A stretch of 64,000 nt of DNA, taken from assembly GCA_029219165.1 (NCBI GenBank), contig JAQXSW010000007.1, positions 248,001 to 312,000 of the forward strand, written 5' to 3'. Numbering within the stretch: the stretch's first letter is position 1; every line of letters starts with the position of its first letter. Position numbers and translations under genes: made by a program. Below, in pieces: positions 52,638-62,162 of the stretch. Source of the DNA: Oscillospiraceae bacterium (lineage in GTDB: Bacteria; Bacillota; Clostridia; Oscillospirales; Acutalibacteraceae). The notes below the pieces were generated by a model. The model worked only from the letters and a program-made list of their open reading frames with translations, searched no databases and was not told the origin of the DNA.

Positions 52638-53009
52638 ATGAATAACAAAATCCTAATTGCTGACGACGCGGCTTTTATGAGAATGATGCTTAAAACGGCT
52701 TTAAATGAAGCTAATTATAACGATATTATTGAAGCAAAAACCGGCTCGGATGCTGTAATAATGTATAAGGTAGAAAGACCGGCAGTTGTTTTAATGGACG
52801 TTACAATGCCGGATAAAGATGGTCTTGAAGCATTAAAGGATATAAAAGCATTTGATCCAGATGCAAAAGTAATTATGTGTTCATCTATGGGTCAAGAAGA
52901 TGTTGTTGTTACATGCTTCTCTATGGGAGCAGATGATTTTGTAATGAAACCGTTTAAGCCGGAGAGAATTGTACAAGCTGTTTCAAAATTTGTTCAAACG
53001 GAGGAATAA
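52638..53009 (+). CDS. cheY: Chemotaxis response regulator CheY
   Basis: 123 aa single receiver domain. Acid pocket D9/D10 (LIADD), phospho-acceptor D54 (VLMDVTMPDKDG), Ser82 in the Thr/Ser switch position, Lys104 (VMKPFKPER). It signals from CheA to the switch. No cheA, cheW or receptor gene lies in this window. Placed after fliY as in B. subtilis. Confidence 0.95.
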   Translation: MNNKILIADDAAFMRMMLKTALNEANYNDIIEAKTGSDAVIMYKVERPAVVLMDVTMPDKDGLEALKDIKAFDPDAKVIMCSSMGQEDVVVTCFSMGADDFVMKPFKPERIVQAVSKFVQTEE

Positions 53010-53011
53010 TT

Positions 53012-53353
53012 GTGGATTTTTTTTCCGACATTTTGCCTTTGATTGGTGCAATGATTGCCATTATAGCCATTTTATATTTGACATATTTGGCAAGCAAATT
53101 TGTTTCAAAGAAATATTCTCAAACTTCTAGTGGAGGCAGCATACAAATTGTTGAAAGAATGGGGCTGGCACAGGATAAAATGCTTGTAATTGCTCGTGTT
53201 GATGGCGAATATCTCCTTCTTGGAGTTGCAAACAACAGTATTTCAATTTTAAAAGAACTAAAAGATTATGAACCTCCAAAGAATGAATCACAAGAAAATT
53301 TTTCAATCAATTCGTTTGTAGATGCTTTTAAGAAAGTGAGTACAAAAAAATGA
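53012..53353 (+). CDS. fliO: Flagellar export protein FliO
   Basis: 113 aa. One N-terminal helix (IGAMIAIIAILYLTYLASKF) then a small domain (GGSIQIVERMGLAQDKMLVIARVDGEYLLLGVANNSISIL). FliO helps FliP ring assembly. The start is GTG (53012) with GGAGG upstream. It overlaps fliP by 4 bp. Identity rests on topology and position. Confidence 0.88.
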   Translation: MDFFSDILPLIGAMIAIIAILYLTYLASKFVSKKYSQTSSGGSIQIVERMGLAQDKMLVIARVDGEYLLLGVANNSISILKELKDYEPPKNESQENFSINSFVDAFKKVSTKK

Positions 53354-54159
53354 CTGCAGCGCTTCAAATGGAAAAGGTAACTGAAGAGAAAAAGGCTTCG
53401 AAAAAAGAGCAAACAAAGAGTGGGACTAAGAGGATTATCAAGGTTTTAGCCTTGGTTGTTATTCTTCTGTTAATGATTCCTACCATTACTGCTTCAGCTG
53501 CCGGTGAAATAAATGTAAACATTGATAATGACGGACTTGAAACGGTTGAAATAGTAATAATGCTTACAATTATTACTCTTTTGCCGTCTATTCTTTTACT
53601 TACCACTTGTTTTACTAGAATTGTTATAGTACTTTCCTTCCTAAGAAGTGCTATGAGTCTTCAGACGACTCCTCCAAACCAAGTTATTATTGGTATTGCA
53701 CTCTGTTTGTCTCTTTTTGTAATGTCTCCGGTAATAAGCACAATTGAAGAAGAGGCTTATCAGCCTTACAAAGAGGGTACTATTACTCAACAGGAATTTA
53801 TTTCAAAAGCACAAGGACCAATAAAAAGGTTTATGCTTAAAAATACTAAAACGGATGATTTGAATCTTTTTGTTGACATATCAAACACAAAGGATGTCCA
53901 AAATCCGGAAGATTTAGATTTGACTGTAATTATTTCAGCATTTATTACCAGTGAACTTAGAAGGGCTTTTATAATAGGTTTTCTTCTATATATACCATTC
54001 CTTGTAATTGACATGATTGTCTCCAGTACGCTCATGTCCATGGGTATGGTAATGCTTCCACCGACGACAATTGCTATGCCATTTAAACTTATGCTTTTTG
54101 TACTTGTTGATGGTTGGGAACTTATATTTAAAATGCTTGTCTCGTCGTTTAATGTCTAG
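53350..54159 (+). CDS. fliP: Flagellar export gate protein FliP
   Basis: 269 aa. A ~30-residue basic extension precedes a signal-like helix (VLALVVILLLMIPTITASAA); then ILLLTTCFTRIVIVLSFLRSAMSLQTTPPNQVIIGIALCLSLFVMSP and the C-terminal LLYIPFLVIDMIVSSTLMSMGMVMLPPTTIAMPFKLMLFVLVDGW. The core matches the family. ATG overlaps the fliO stop; the extension before the signal is longer than usual. Confidence 0.95.
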   Translation: MTAALQMEKVTEEKKASKKEQTKSGTKRIIKVLALVVILLLMIPTITASAAGEINVNIDNDGLETVEIVIMLTIITLLPSILLLTTCFTRIVIVLSFLRSAMSLQTTPPNQVIIGIALCLSLFVMSPVISTIEEEAYQPYKEGTITQQEFISKAQGPIKRFMLKNTKTDDLNLFVDISNTKDVQNPEDLDLTVIISAFITSELRRAFIIGFLLYIPFLVIDMIVSSTLMSMGMVMLPPTTIAMPFKLMLFVLVDGWELIFKMLVSSFNV

Positions 54160-54188
54160 CTACATAAATCATTGAAAGGTGCCATCGT

Positions 54189-54461
54189 ATGACATTTGAT
54201 ATTGCTACTGTTACAGATATAATACGTGAAGCACTTTTTGTAGTGCTAAAGGTTGGGCTTCCGGTATTGCTTGGAAGTATGGTTATAGGTCTAGTTATTG
54301 CTGTTTTTCAAGCAGCAACTCAAATTCATGAACAGACATTAACATTTGTACCAAAACTTATAGTCATTATTTTAGTGTTGATAATTTTAGGCCCTTGGAT
54401 GGCTAAGGAAATCACGGAACTATTTGAGTATTTATTTAATCTAATGACGAACTTTAGTTAG
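54189..54461 (+). CDS. fliQ: Flagellar export gate protein FliQ
   Basis: 90 aa with two helices; VGLPVLLGSMVIGLVIAVFQAATQIHEQTLTFVPKLIVI is the signature. Part of the FliPQR gate. 29 bp after fliP. Confidence 0.96.
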   Translation: MTFDIATVTDIIREALFVVLKVGLPVLLGSMVIGLVIAVFQAATQIHEQTLTFVPKLIVIILVLIILGPWMAKEITELFEYLFNLMTNFS

Positions 54462-54483
54462 AAAAAGAAAGTGCGGACTAGTA

Positions 54484-55266
54484 ATGGATTTAGGTTTATT
54501 AGGACTTGATTTCGACTTTATAAAACTTGCGTTCATTATGGCAAGAATGGTCGGATGCATATACTTTAACCCAATATTTGGACAGCGCTCTGTACCGGGT
54601 AGGGTTAAAGCAGCACTAACCGTATTTATGTCAATTTTCGTGTACACCGGTCTTCCAGATTATGATTCAACGGACATGGGTCTTGTGGTGTTTGGATTTG
54701 TAATTGTTAAGGAAGTATTAGTTGGCTTTCTTGCCGGATTTGTAATTAGGCTATTTATGTCGGTTATTACTATTGGCGGTGAATTGACGGACTTTAATAT
54801 TGGCCTTTCAATGGCGAAAGTTTTTGACCCGACAACAAGAAATCAGGTTGCTGTATCTAGTTCTATTTTCAATGTTATGTTTATGTGTATTTTCTTTGCA
54901 ACTAATTCACATTTGACTCTTATGAAATTCTTTTGTGTATTAGGTGAAATTGCACCATATGGAGAATTCGCACTGTCAACTGACTTTCTTTGGAGTTTCA
55001 TTGAACTTTTGTCATTGGTTGTTTTGTATGCAGTAAAGCTGACGCTGCCAATTGTTGCAATTGAAATTATTACTGAAACTTGTGTTGGTCTTTTAATGAA
55101 GGCTGTACCCAACATAAATATTCTTACTCTTAACATTGAAATTAAGATGTTTGTTGGAATTATTTGTATTATTTTCTTAGTTCCTTCGTATGCCAACTTT
55201 ATTGAAAAATTAATTGAACTTATGTTTGATAAATTATTCCTTATATTTGGTATAAAAGGTATGTAA
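54484..55266 (+). CDS. fliR: Flagellar export gate protein FliR
   Basis: 260 aa with several helices; RMVGCIYFNPIFGQRSVPGRVKAALTVFMSIF and EVLVGFLAGFVIRLFMSVITIGGELTDFNIGLSMAKVFDP are family motifs. Completes the FliPQR helical gate. The frame opens at ATG 54484 without a strong ribosome site (GAAAGTGCGGACTAGTA), perhaps translated by coupling to fliQ. Confidence 0.94.
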   Translation: MDLGLLGLDFDFIKLAFIMARMVGCIYFNPIFGQRSVPGRVKAALTVFMSIFVYTGLPDYDSTDMGLVVFGFVIVKEVLVGFLAGFVIRLFMSVITIGGELTDFNIGLSMAKVFDPTTRNQVAVSSSIFNVMFMCIFFATNSHLTLMKFFCVLGEIAPYGEFALSTDFLWSFIELLSLVVLYAVKLTLPIVAIEIITETCVGLLMKAVPNINILTLNIEIKMFVGIICIIFLVPSYANFIEKLIELMFDKLFLIFGIKGM

Positions 55267-55282
55267 AGGATGGTGAGTCCAA

Positions 55283-56362
55283 GTGGCTGAGCAGGGTGGA
55301 GAGGAAAAAACCGAAAAAGCGACCCCGAAAAAGCTGAAGGACGCACGGAAAGAAGGAAATATATTTCAAAGTAAAGAGGTTGCAATTGCTCTTTCTACCA
55401 TTGCAATTTTCTCGGTACTTAGAATATATATGACAACGATTTACGGAAATATAGTTTCCCTTTTTCAAAATTCACTTAGTTACATGTCTACAGTGGATGA
55501 AATAAATTCGGAGACAGTCAACAGTATTTTGGTAAACGGCTTTTATATAATGCTTGCCTGTACCTTGCCGCTTATGCTTGTTGCAATGGTCGTTGGAGTA
55601 ATATCATATGGTGCCCAGACAAGATTTTTATTCACGGTGAAGAAACTTCAGCCAAAATTTTCAAAGCTTAACCCTTTGTCCGGAATAAAAAATATATTTT
55701 CGTTTAAATCTCTTTTTGAAATAGCAAAGTCTCTTGTAAAAATGATAATAATTATTGCGGTTATTTATTCTCAGTTTATGGATTTATTAGAGCAGTCTTT
55801 AACTTTGATGTCCGCTGATTTATTAAACGCAATAGCAATAATTTTTGATTCAATTTACAATCTTGCATTAAAACTTTCACTTGCTTTTATTGTCATTGCT
55901 GTAGTGGATTTCTTCTATCAAAGATTTGACTATGATAAGAGAATGAGAATGACGAAAAAAGAGGTTAAAGAAGAGTTTAAGCAAACAGAAGGAGACCCAC
56001 AAATTAAGAGCCGAATTCGCCAACAACAGAGGAAAATGTCTCAGGCAAGAATGATGCAGAGAATTCCGGAGGCAGATGTAATTGTCAGAAACCCAACGCA
56101 CTTTGCAGTGGCTCTTGCATATGACCCTAAGGTTTCAAAGGCTCCTGTTGTTATTGCAAAAGGACAAGACTTTATAGCTGCCAGAATTATTGAAGAGGCA
56201 GATAAGTATGATGTTCCAATGATTGAAAATAAGCCTCTTGCAAGATCTCTATATAAATCTATTCCACTTGAGTGTGAAATAAGCCCTGAATATTACACTG
56301 CTATTGCAGAAGTTTTAGCATGGGTACATTCGCTTGGAAAGCTTAAAGCTCTTAAGGAATAA
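55283..56362 (+). CDS. flhB: Flagellar export switch protein FlhB
   Basis: 359 aa. EEKTEKATPKKLKDARKEGNIFQSKEV start, four membrane helices, and a C-terminal domain with the autocleavage site NPTH (near residue 270, VIVRNPTHFAVALAYDP) that flips export from rod/hook to filament. The start is GTG (55283) with AAAGGATGG upstream. Confidence 0.96.
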   Translation: MAEQGGEEKTEKATPKKLKDARKEGNIFQSKEVAIALSTIAIFSVLRIYMTTIYGNIVSLFQNSLSYMSTVDEINSETVNSILVNGFYIMLACTLPLMLVAMVVGVISYGAQTRFLFTVKKLQPKFSKLNPLSGIKNIFSFKSLFEIAKSLVKMIIIIAVIYSQFMDLLEQSLTLMSADLLNAIAIIFDSIYNLALKLSLAFIVIAVVDFFYQRFDYDKRMRMTKKEVKEEFKQTEGDPQIKSRIRQQQRKMSQARMMQRIPEADVIVRNPTHFAVALAYDPKVSKAPVVIAKGQDFIAARIIEEADKYDVPMIENKPLARSLYKSIPLECEISPEYYTAIAEVLAWVHSLGKLKALKE

Positions 56363-56381
56363 AAGAAAGGAAGTGAAATAG

Positions 56382-58463
56382 GTGTTAAAGTCAATTTTTA
56401 ATTTACGTGATTCAGTAATGTCTGTATTCGTAATTATGGTTGTAGCACTTATTATCATTCCTCTTCCAACTTTTTTTCTGGATTTTGCATTCGTAACAAA
56501 CATTGCAATTTCTCTTATGATCCTTCTTATAAGTATTTACATTAAGGATGCATTAGAGTTTTCGGTGTTTCCATCACTTTTACTTATAACAACGTTATTT
56601 AGACTTGGACTAAATATTTCCTCAACACGTCAAATTTTAACTAACGGCGGTAATGCCGGACAGGTTGTTTCAACATTCGGTAATTTCGTATTGCAGGGAA
56701 ATGTTGTAGTTGGATTTATTATATTCATAATTATTGTCATTGTTCAGTTCCTTGTAATTACCAAGGGTGCTGAACGTGTAGCTGAAGTATCTGCAAGATT
56801 TACACTTGACGCTATGCCGGGTAAACAAATGGCTATTGACGCCGATTTGAATGCCGGCCTTATAGATGAACAAGAGGCAAGACGTAGAAGAAGTAATGTT
56901 CAGCGTGAAGCTGAATTTTACGGCTCTATGGATGGTGCCACGAAGTTTGTAAAAGGCGACTCTATAATGTCAATAATCATTACCTTGGTAAACTTTATCG
57001 GTGGTGTAATCATCGGTATGGTTCAAGGCGGTGGCAGTTTTACAGAGGTTTTAAATACCTACTCAATTTCTACAGTAGGTGACGGACTTGTATCTCAAAT
57101 TCCGGCTCTTCTCATTTCAACTGCAACAGGTATGATAGTAACTAGATCAGCCTCTGAGTCCAGTCTTGGTAATGACCTTACTCAGCAGGTATCCGCTCAA
57201 CCGGTTATCATGTTTGTAGCGGGCGGAACAATGTTCGTATTTGCTCTTATTCCGGGAATGCCAAAGCTTCAAACATTTGCTCTTGGAATTGGTCTTTTAG
57301 CTCTTGGCGCAACTCTTACAAGAACGAGAGATAAGGGTGAAACAGAAGAAGATAGAAATAAGAAACTTGTTCAGGATATGGGCATAGAGGAACAAAGTGA
57401 AACCGAATACTTTAGAAATATTGACAATATCTATGAACTTCTTACTGTTGACGCAATAGAAATGAATTTTGGATACAGTCTTATTCCTTTAGTTGACCAG
57501 GCTGCCGGAAGTAACTTTGTGGATCGTTTGGTAATGTTTAGAAAACAGTTTGCCCAAGAAATGGGTATGGTTATACCGGCTGTAAGATTACGTGATGATG
57601 GATCGCTAAGTCCTAACCAATATGTAATAAAAATTCGTGGTGAGGAAATATCCAGAGGTGAAATACTTGTGGACTATTTCTTGGCCTTGGATCCCGGTAA
57701 TTTGACAGGAAAAGTTGACGGTATTGAAACAATAGAACCTGCTTATGGTATTCCGGGAAAGTGGATTACTCCAGACAAGAAGGATATAGCAGAAATATAT
57801 GGATATACCGTAATTGATCCTCTTTCAGTAGTTGTTACACATATGTCTGAGACGGTACGAAAGCATGCGTATGAACTCCTTACAAGACAGGATGTAACTC
57901 AACTCCTTGAAAATCTCAAGAAAAACAGTGGTGTGGCAATTGACGATATTGTGCCAAGCCTTATTACTGTTACCAATCTCCAAAAAATACTATGTAACCT
58001 TCTTCGTGAAGGCGTTCCTATTAGGGACATGGAAATTATAATTGAAACTATTGCCGCTAATGCTGCTTCAGTTAGAGATGTTGAACTTTTGACTGAACAG
58101 ATCAGACAGACACTTAAGAGAACTATTACCAGAAAGTGGGCTGAAGGCGGACAAATCAAGGTGATAACTCTTGATTCTTCTGTAGAGAAAGTAATTATTA
58201 ACTCTGTACGTTCAAGTGAATCCGGTGGAGCAATAATGAATATTGACCCGGATACAATGCAGACAATAATGACTAATTTGACAGGGGCTATTAAGAAAGT
58301 TAAAGATGTCATTACGACACCTATTGTGCTTACATCGCCTGTTGTTAGAATTTATTTCAGTAAAATGCTTGAACAGTTTGCGCAGAGTACAGTGGTACTT
58401 TCATATAACGAAATTGATAACGGCGTTCAAATTCAAGCTGTTGCAAATGTAACTCTAGATTAG
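56382..58463 (+). CDS. flhA: Flagellar export protein FlhA
   Basis: 693 aa. Eight N-terminal helices with the FHIPEP region RFTLDAMPGKQMAIDADLNAGLIDEQEARRRR, and a large cytoplasmic domain (~330-693) that docks chaperone-substrate complexes. The start is GTG (56382) with AAAGGAAGTG upstream. flhF and flhG, which usually follow, are absent; a sigma factor gene comes directly after. Confidence 0.97.
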   Translation: MLKSIFNLRDSVMSVFVIMVVALIIIPLPTFFLDFAFVTNIAISLMILLISIYIKDALEFSVFPSLLLITTLFRLGLNISSTRQILTNGGNAGQVVSTFGNFVLQGNVVVGFIIFIIIVIVQFLVITKGAERVAEVSARFTLDAMPGKQMAIDADLNAGLIDEQEARRRRSNVQREAEFYGSMDGATKFVKGDSIMSIIITLVNFIGGVIIGMVQGGGSFTEVLNTYSISTVGDGLVSQIPALLISTATGMIVTRSASESSLGNDLTQQVSAQPVIMFVAGGTMFVFALIPGMPKLQTFALGIGLLALGATLTRTRDKGETEEDRNKKLVQDMGIEEQSETEYFRNIDNIYELLTVDAIEMNFGYSLIPLVDQAAGSNFVDRLVMFRKQFAQEMGMVIPAVRLRDDGSLSPNQYVIKIRGEEISRGEILVDYFLALDPGNLTGKVDGIETIEPAYGIPGKWITPDKKDIAEIYGYTVIDPLSVVVTHMSETVRKHAYELLTRQDVTQLLENLKKNSGVAIDDIVPSLITVTNLQKILCNLLREGVPIRDMEIIIETIAANAASVRDVELLTEQIRQTLKRTITRKWAEGGQIKVITLDSSVEKVIINSVRSSESGGAIMNIDPDTMQTIMTNLTGAIKKVKDVITTPIVLTSPVVRIYFSKMLEQFAQSTVVLSYNEIDNGVQIQAVANVTLD

Positions 58464-58499
58464 TTTTCATTAATATGTGTATAGAAAAGAGGTGGCCAT

Positions 58500-59264
58500 G
58501 TGGGTGTAGAAAATACCAAAATAGATCCTGAAATAATGGATCTTTGGTTGGAATACGATAGAACCAAGAATCTTGACGTTCGAAATAAACTCGTAATTCA
58601 CTATATGCCAATACTAAAAAAAGTGGCCATAAAGGTTTATAACACATATAAAGGCGCTGAATCGCCCGAAGAGCTTGTCAGCGAGGGTATGATTGCTCTA
58701 ATAAACGCAATTGACAGATTTGAACTTGACCGCGATGTAAAATTTGAAACATTTGTATCTCATCGTGTACACGGAGCTATGCTTGATTTTATTAATAAGC
58801 AAAGCGGAATGGTACGAAAGGTTAGAGATATTTCAAAAGAAATAAACACAGCGAAGGATGAACTTAAAGCTGATTTGGGTCGTGAACCTACAAGACTTGA
58901 GATGGCTGAGTATTTGGGCCTTTCACCAGAAGAATATGATAAGCGTTTAGCCGAAGGTAGGCCAATGGCTGTTTATTCCCTAGATCAAATGATTGATGAT
59001 GCCCAAGAAAATGAACGTCATTTCGATATTTCATCCGGTATTGAAGATACTCCTGAATATATTGTTGAGCAGAGTATGGGATATTCCAGTGAACTTGTAG
59101 ATGCAATTACAAAACTCACTTATGAGCAGCAGCTGGTTCTTTCACTTTTCTACAAGGAAGAGCTTACAATAGCTGAAATTGCAGAAATTATGGAAGAAGA
59201 TCCGAAACGAGTTTCCCAAATTAGATTTCAAGCTATTAAGAAACTTCGCAAGTTCCTCGAATGA
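58500..59264 (+). CDS. fliA: Flagellar RNA polymerase sigma factor (FliA/SigD/WhiG type)
   Basis: 254 aa. Region 2 ESPEELVSEGMIALINAIDRFELDRDVKFETFVSHRVHGAMLDFINK, region 3 GREPTRLEMAEYLGLSPEEYDK, region 4 LTYEQQLVLSLFYKEELTIAEIAEIMEEDPKRVSQIRFQAIKKLRK. It directs late flagellar and chemotaxis genes. The start is GTG (58500) with AGAGGTGG upstream; the ATG overlapping it is out of frame. No anti-sigma gene (flgM) is seen in this window. Confidence 0.95.
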   Translation: MGVENTKIDPEIMDLWLEYDRTKNLDVRNKLVIHYMPILKKVAIKVYNTYKGAESPEELVSEGMIALINAIDRFELDRDVKFETFVSHRVHGAMLDFINKQSGMVRKVRDISKEINTAKDELKADLGREPTRLEMAEYLGLSPEEYDKRLAEGRPMAVYSLDQMIDDAQENERHFDISSGIEDTPEYIVEQSMGYSSELVDAITKLTYEQQLVLSLFYKEELTIAEIAEIMEEDPKRVSQIRFQAIKKLRKFLE

Positions 59265-59279
59265 TGGAGGTATAAGTCT

Positions 59280-60041
59280 ATGGTTAGAGGTTTTTATGAA
59301 ATTGGTTCAGGTATGATGGCTAATCAAAAAGTCATTGATACCATTGCAAATAATATTGCTAATGCAAGTACCGCAGGGTATAAGGCACAGGAAACAGTAA
59401 CGGTTCCTTTTGATGAAATGCTTACATATAGACTTGGTACGGACCAAGCAGGTAATGATGTGGCAACTCCTCTTTACGAACGTTCGTGGATTAATGTCGT
59501 AAGTGATACGGTTACAAATTTTGACCAGGGAGCAATGAAACTTTCAGAAAGACCGCTTGATTTTGGCATAGCCGGCAAGGGATTTTTTCAAATTAAAACA
59601 AAGACCGGGCAAATTGCATATACAAGAAACGGTTCTTTTGATTTAGATGAAGAAGGATATTTATATCTTTCCGGAGCGGGCCGAGTACAAGGAACAAACG
59701 GTGATATTTTTATTGGAACAGATAATATTATTACCGGTTCTAATGGTGAAATATATAATAAGGATACAGGTGCTTATTATGGCAAAATTGAGCTTTACGA
59801 TTTTGCAGATTATAGTCAACTCGTTGAGTTTAATAACACCATGTATCAAAGTTCGGAAAATCCATTTGTTTCAAATTCTGAAGTTAAGAATTACAGATTT
59901 GAATCGTCAAATATTGATCTTGCAGAAGAAATTACAAGTGCTATGCAGGCTCAGAATTTAATTCAATCTCAGGCAAATATATTGCAGATGTATGCAGATG
60001 TTTTGTCAGATGCCACAGAACGTATTTCTGCAATAAAGTGA
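59280..60041 (+). CDS. Flagellar rod protein, FlgF/FlgG family (FlhO-like)
   Basis: 253 aa. MVRGFYEIGSGMMANQKVIDTIANNIANASTAGYKAQE, the internal RPLDFGIAGKGFFQIKTKTG...YTRNGSFDLDEEGYL, and a C-terminal SNIDLAEEITSAMQAQNLIQSQANILQMYADV. A distal-rod type subunit, equivalent to B. subtilis FlhO/FlhP. ATGGAGG precedes. Paired with a second rod gene 10 bp downstream. Confidence 0.9.
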   Translation: MVRGFYEIGSGMMANQKVIDTIANNIANASTAGYKAQETVTVPFDEMLTYRLGTDQAGNDVATPLYERSWINVVSDTVTNFDQGAMKLSERPLDFGIAGKGFFQIKTKTGQIAYTRNGSFDLDEEGYLYLSGAGRVQGTNGDIFIGTDNIITGSNGEIYNKDTGAYYGKIELYDFADYSQLVEFNNTMYQSSENPFVSNSEVKNYRFESSNIDLAEEITSAMQAQNLIQSQANILQMYADVLSDATERISAIK

Positions 60042-60051
60042 GGTGCAATAA

Positions 60052-60777
60052 ATGGCTAGAATTTCTTTTCACACAGCAACAACAGGTGTTATTGAACATC
60101 AAAAAGCACTAGATGGTTTGGCAAACAATATTGCAAACGTAAATACATATGGATATAAAGCTGGACAAACATCTTTTCAAGATTTGCTCTACACAAATGT
60201 TGACAGCACAACAGAGGAAAATGTTACAGTTGGACATGGTGCACGCCTTGCTAAAATGGATACGGTCTTTACAAAGGGCGTTTTAAAGCAAACCGGCAGA
60301 GATCTTGACTTTGCAATGGATGATGAAAACGGATTTTTCCGTATTAACATGGCAAATGGGGAAACAGTTTATACAAGAAACGGTAACTTTGAACTCCGTG
60401 AATATGGCGATTCATTCCTTCTTGTATCCGGTGCTTTAAATGGTTATGTAACCGATGCAAATGGAAATGCAATTACACTTTCTGGCTCTACAGATGATGA
60501 TATTAAAACACTCTATAGTGTTGTTGGAAAATTTGCATTTAGAAATCTTGATGGCCTAACACTCAATGATGATGGAACATTTTCCGAAAGTGTTGCATCC
60601 GGAAACGCATATGTAGATACAACCTTGAATTTAAAGCAAGGATATCTTGAGGCATCTAATGTTGATTATGCTGAACAAATTACGGAAGTAATTAAGGTTC
60701 AACGTGCGTTCCAAATGAACTCTAGAATCATTTCAATAAGTGATGAATTAGAAGATACAATTAATGGCCTTAGATAA
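60052..60777 (+). CDS. Flagellar rod protein, FlgG family (FlhP-like)
   Basis: 241 aa. Rod motifs HQKALDGLANNIANVNTYGYKAGQTSFQDLLYT, GRDLDFAMDDENGFFRINMANGETVYTRNGNFEL, and EASNVDYAEQITEVIKVQRAFQMNSRIISISDEL. Probably the distal rod that joins the hook. GAGGTGCAATAA precedes the ATG. Last gene of the long fla operon before a strong terminator. Confidence 0.9.
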   Translation: MARISFHTATTGVIEHQKALDGLANNIANVNTYGYKAGQTSFQDLLYTNVDSTTEENVTVGHGARLAKMDTVFTKGVLKQTGRDLDFAMDDENGFFRINMANGETVYTRNGNFELREYGDSFLLVSGALNGYVTDANGNAITLSGSTDDDIKTLYSVVGKFAFRNLDGLTLNDDGTFSESVASGNAYVDTTLNLKQGYLEASNVDYAEQITEVIKVQRAFQMNSRIISISDELEDTINGLR

Positions 60778-60785
60778 TTAACTGT

Positions 60786-60816
60786 GGCGGCTCTAAGGTA
60801 GAGCCGCCTTTTTTAA
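60786..60816 (+). terminator. Terminator of the flagellar operon
   Basis: 10-bp stem GGCGGCTCTA/TAGAGCCGCC, 3-nt loop, T6 run. Confidence 0.94.
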
Positions 60817-60855
60817 AACCGGGAAGTATTTCCGCTTTGAAAGGATGGCGATAAT

Positions 60856-62094
60856 ATGAATGCAAAAATAAGAATTAAAGTCAGTAATGACAAAATGTCT
60901 GCAAGTTTGCTTGTTGGACGTCCTAATGAGGACTATCTTGTTACAATGGAAGAAATATTAGACGCCATTGACAAAGAGGGAATAAAATTCGGCATTGATA
61001 CTGACCGAATTCAAGCGGCTGTAGATAATCAATCTTTTTTAGCTGAAATACCTTGTGCAAAGGGTGTTCCTTCAACACCGGGCAAGGATGGAACTTTGAA
61101 ATTTGCGGTTCCAATTAAAAGGGAACTTAAGCCACGTATAAAGGACGATGGAAGCGTAGATTATTTTGATTTAGGCTTAATAAATGAAATTGATGAAGGC
61201 CGTCTTTTGTGTAGACGTACTAGGCCGGTTCCCGGAATAGATGGCATGGATGTATTTGGGAACATTGTTCCATACGCACCGGGATATTATCCTGAATTCC
61301 CTATGGGTGAGGGAACCCAAATTTCTTCTATTGATGATACAAAACTGGTGGCGGCAAATAATGGTTACATTAATTTTGAAAATGACATTATTAGTGTGCC
61401 AAAAGTTTTTAAATTGAATTCTGATGTAAATGTTTCTACAGGAAACATTAAATTTAGAGGAGATATTGTAATAAATGGCTCCGTAAGAGAAGGTTTTTGT
61501 GTTATATCCGGTGGGAATATAACAATTAATGGTGCAGTTGAGGGTGCAAAAATAATTGCAGCAGGTAATGTTATTATTTCCCAAGGGTTTACGGGAATGA
61601 GCCAAGGTTCTATATATTCCGGTGGTAATATTAAGTGTCGATATATGCAAAATATGACAGCAAAGTGTGCCGGAAGTATTGAAACTGAATACGCTCTGCA
61701 TTCAATCTTGTACGCACAGAATGAGATTGTTGCAACTTCAGGTCGCGGAACAATAGCCGGCGGAATTACATGTACTTGTGGAAATGTTACCACCAAAAAT
61801 CTTGGTGCAGATACATATGTTCAAACAAAGATTATAATAGATGATTTGCCACAAAACTTTTGGGATCCAAATTATGAGCCTAATGAAGAGGATATGATTA
61901 ACGATGATTCGGTTGAAATAAAAGAGGAAATGAATATTCCAATGTCTGCAAATCCTCAAGTTGTTGCAAAGGACCGCGCATTCCCAGGGATTCGTATTCA
62001 AATTGGACTTCGTTTCTATGAACTTGAAAACGAGTTGAAGTGCACAAAATTTCGACTTGAAAACAATGATATTTCAGCAACACCTATTTTTTGA
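60856..62094 (+). CDS. FapA/DUF342 family protein
   Basis: 412 aa. An N-terminal domain with GKDGTLKFAVPIKRELKPRIKDDGSVDYFDLGLINEIDEGRLLCRRTRPVPGIDGMDVFGN, the DUF342 signature, then a beta-helix of Gly-rich turns (VSTGNIKFRGDIVINGSVREGFCVISGGNITINGAVEGAKIIAAGNVIISQGF). FapA proteins help flagellar assembly or placement in some bacteria; here it follows the fla terminator. Its TGA stop lies inside the -35 box of the next promoter. Confidence 0.88.
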   Translation: MNAKIRIKVSNDKMSASLLVGRPNEDYLVTMEEILDAIDKEGIKFGIDTDRIQAAVDNQSFLAEIPCAKGVPSTPGKDGTLKFAVPIKRELKPRIKDDGSVDYFDLGLINEIDEGRLLCRRTRPVPGIDGMDVFGNIVPYAPGYYPEFPMGEGTQISSIDDTKLVAANNGYINFENDIISVPKVFKLNSDVNVSTGNIKFRGDIVINGSVREGFCVISGGNITINGAVEGAKIIAAGNVIISQGFTGMSQGSIYSGGNIKCRYMQNMTAKCAGSIETEYALHSILYAQNEIVATSGRGTIAGGITCTCGNVTTKNLGADTYVQTKIIIDDLPQNFWDPNYEPNEEDMINDDSVEIKEEMNIPMSANPQVVAKDRAFPGIRIQIGLRFYELENELKCTKFRLENNDISATPIF

Positions 62095-62119
62095 CAAACT
62101 ATATTGCGTATGGTACAAT
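62091..62119 (+). promoter_or_regulatory. Promoter of parA-comFB
   Basis: TTGACA (62091-62096), 17-bp spacer, TACAAT (62114-62119) preceded by TGG (extended -10). The fapA stop TGA (62092-62094) is inside the -35. Confidence 0.82.
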
Positions 62120-62162
62120 TAGTGGTATTATAGAACTAGAAACGCAAAATGTGGTGTTTGTA

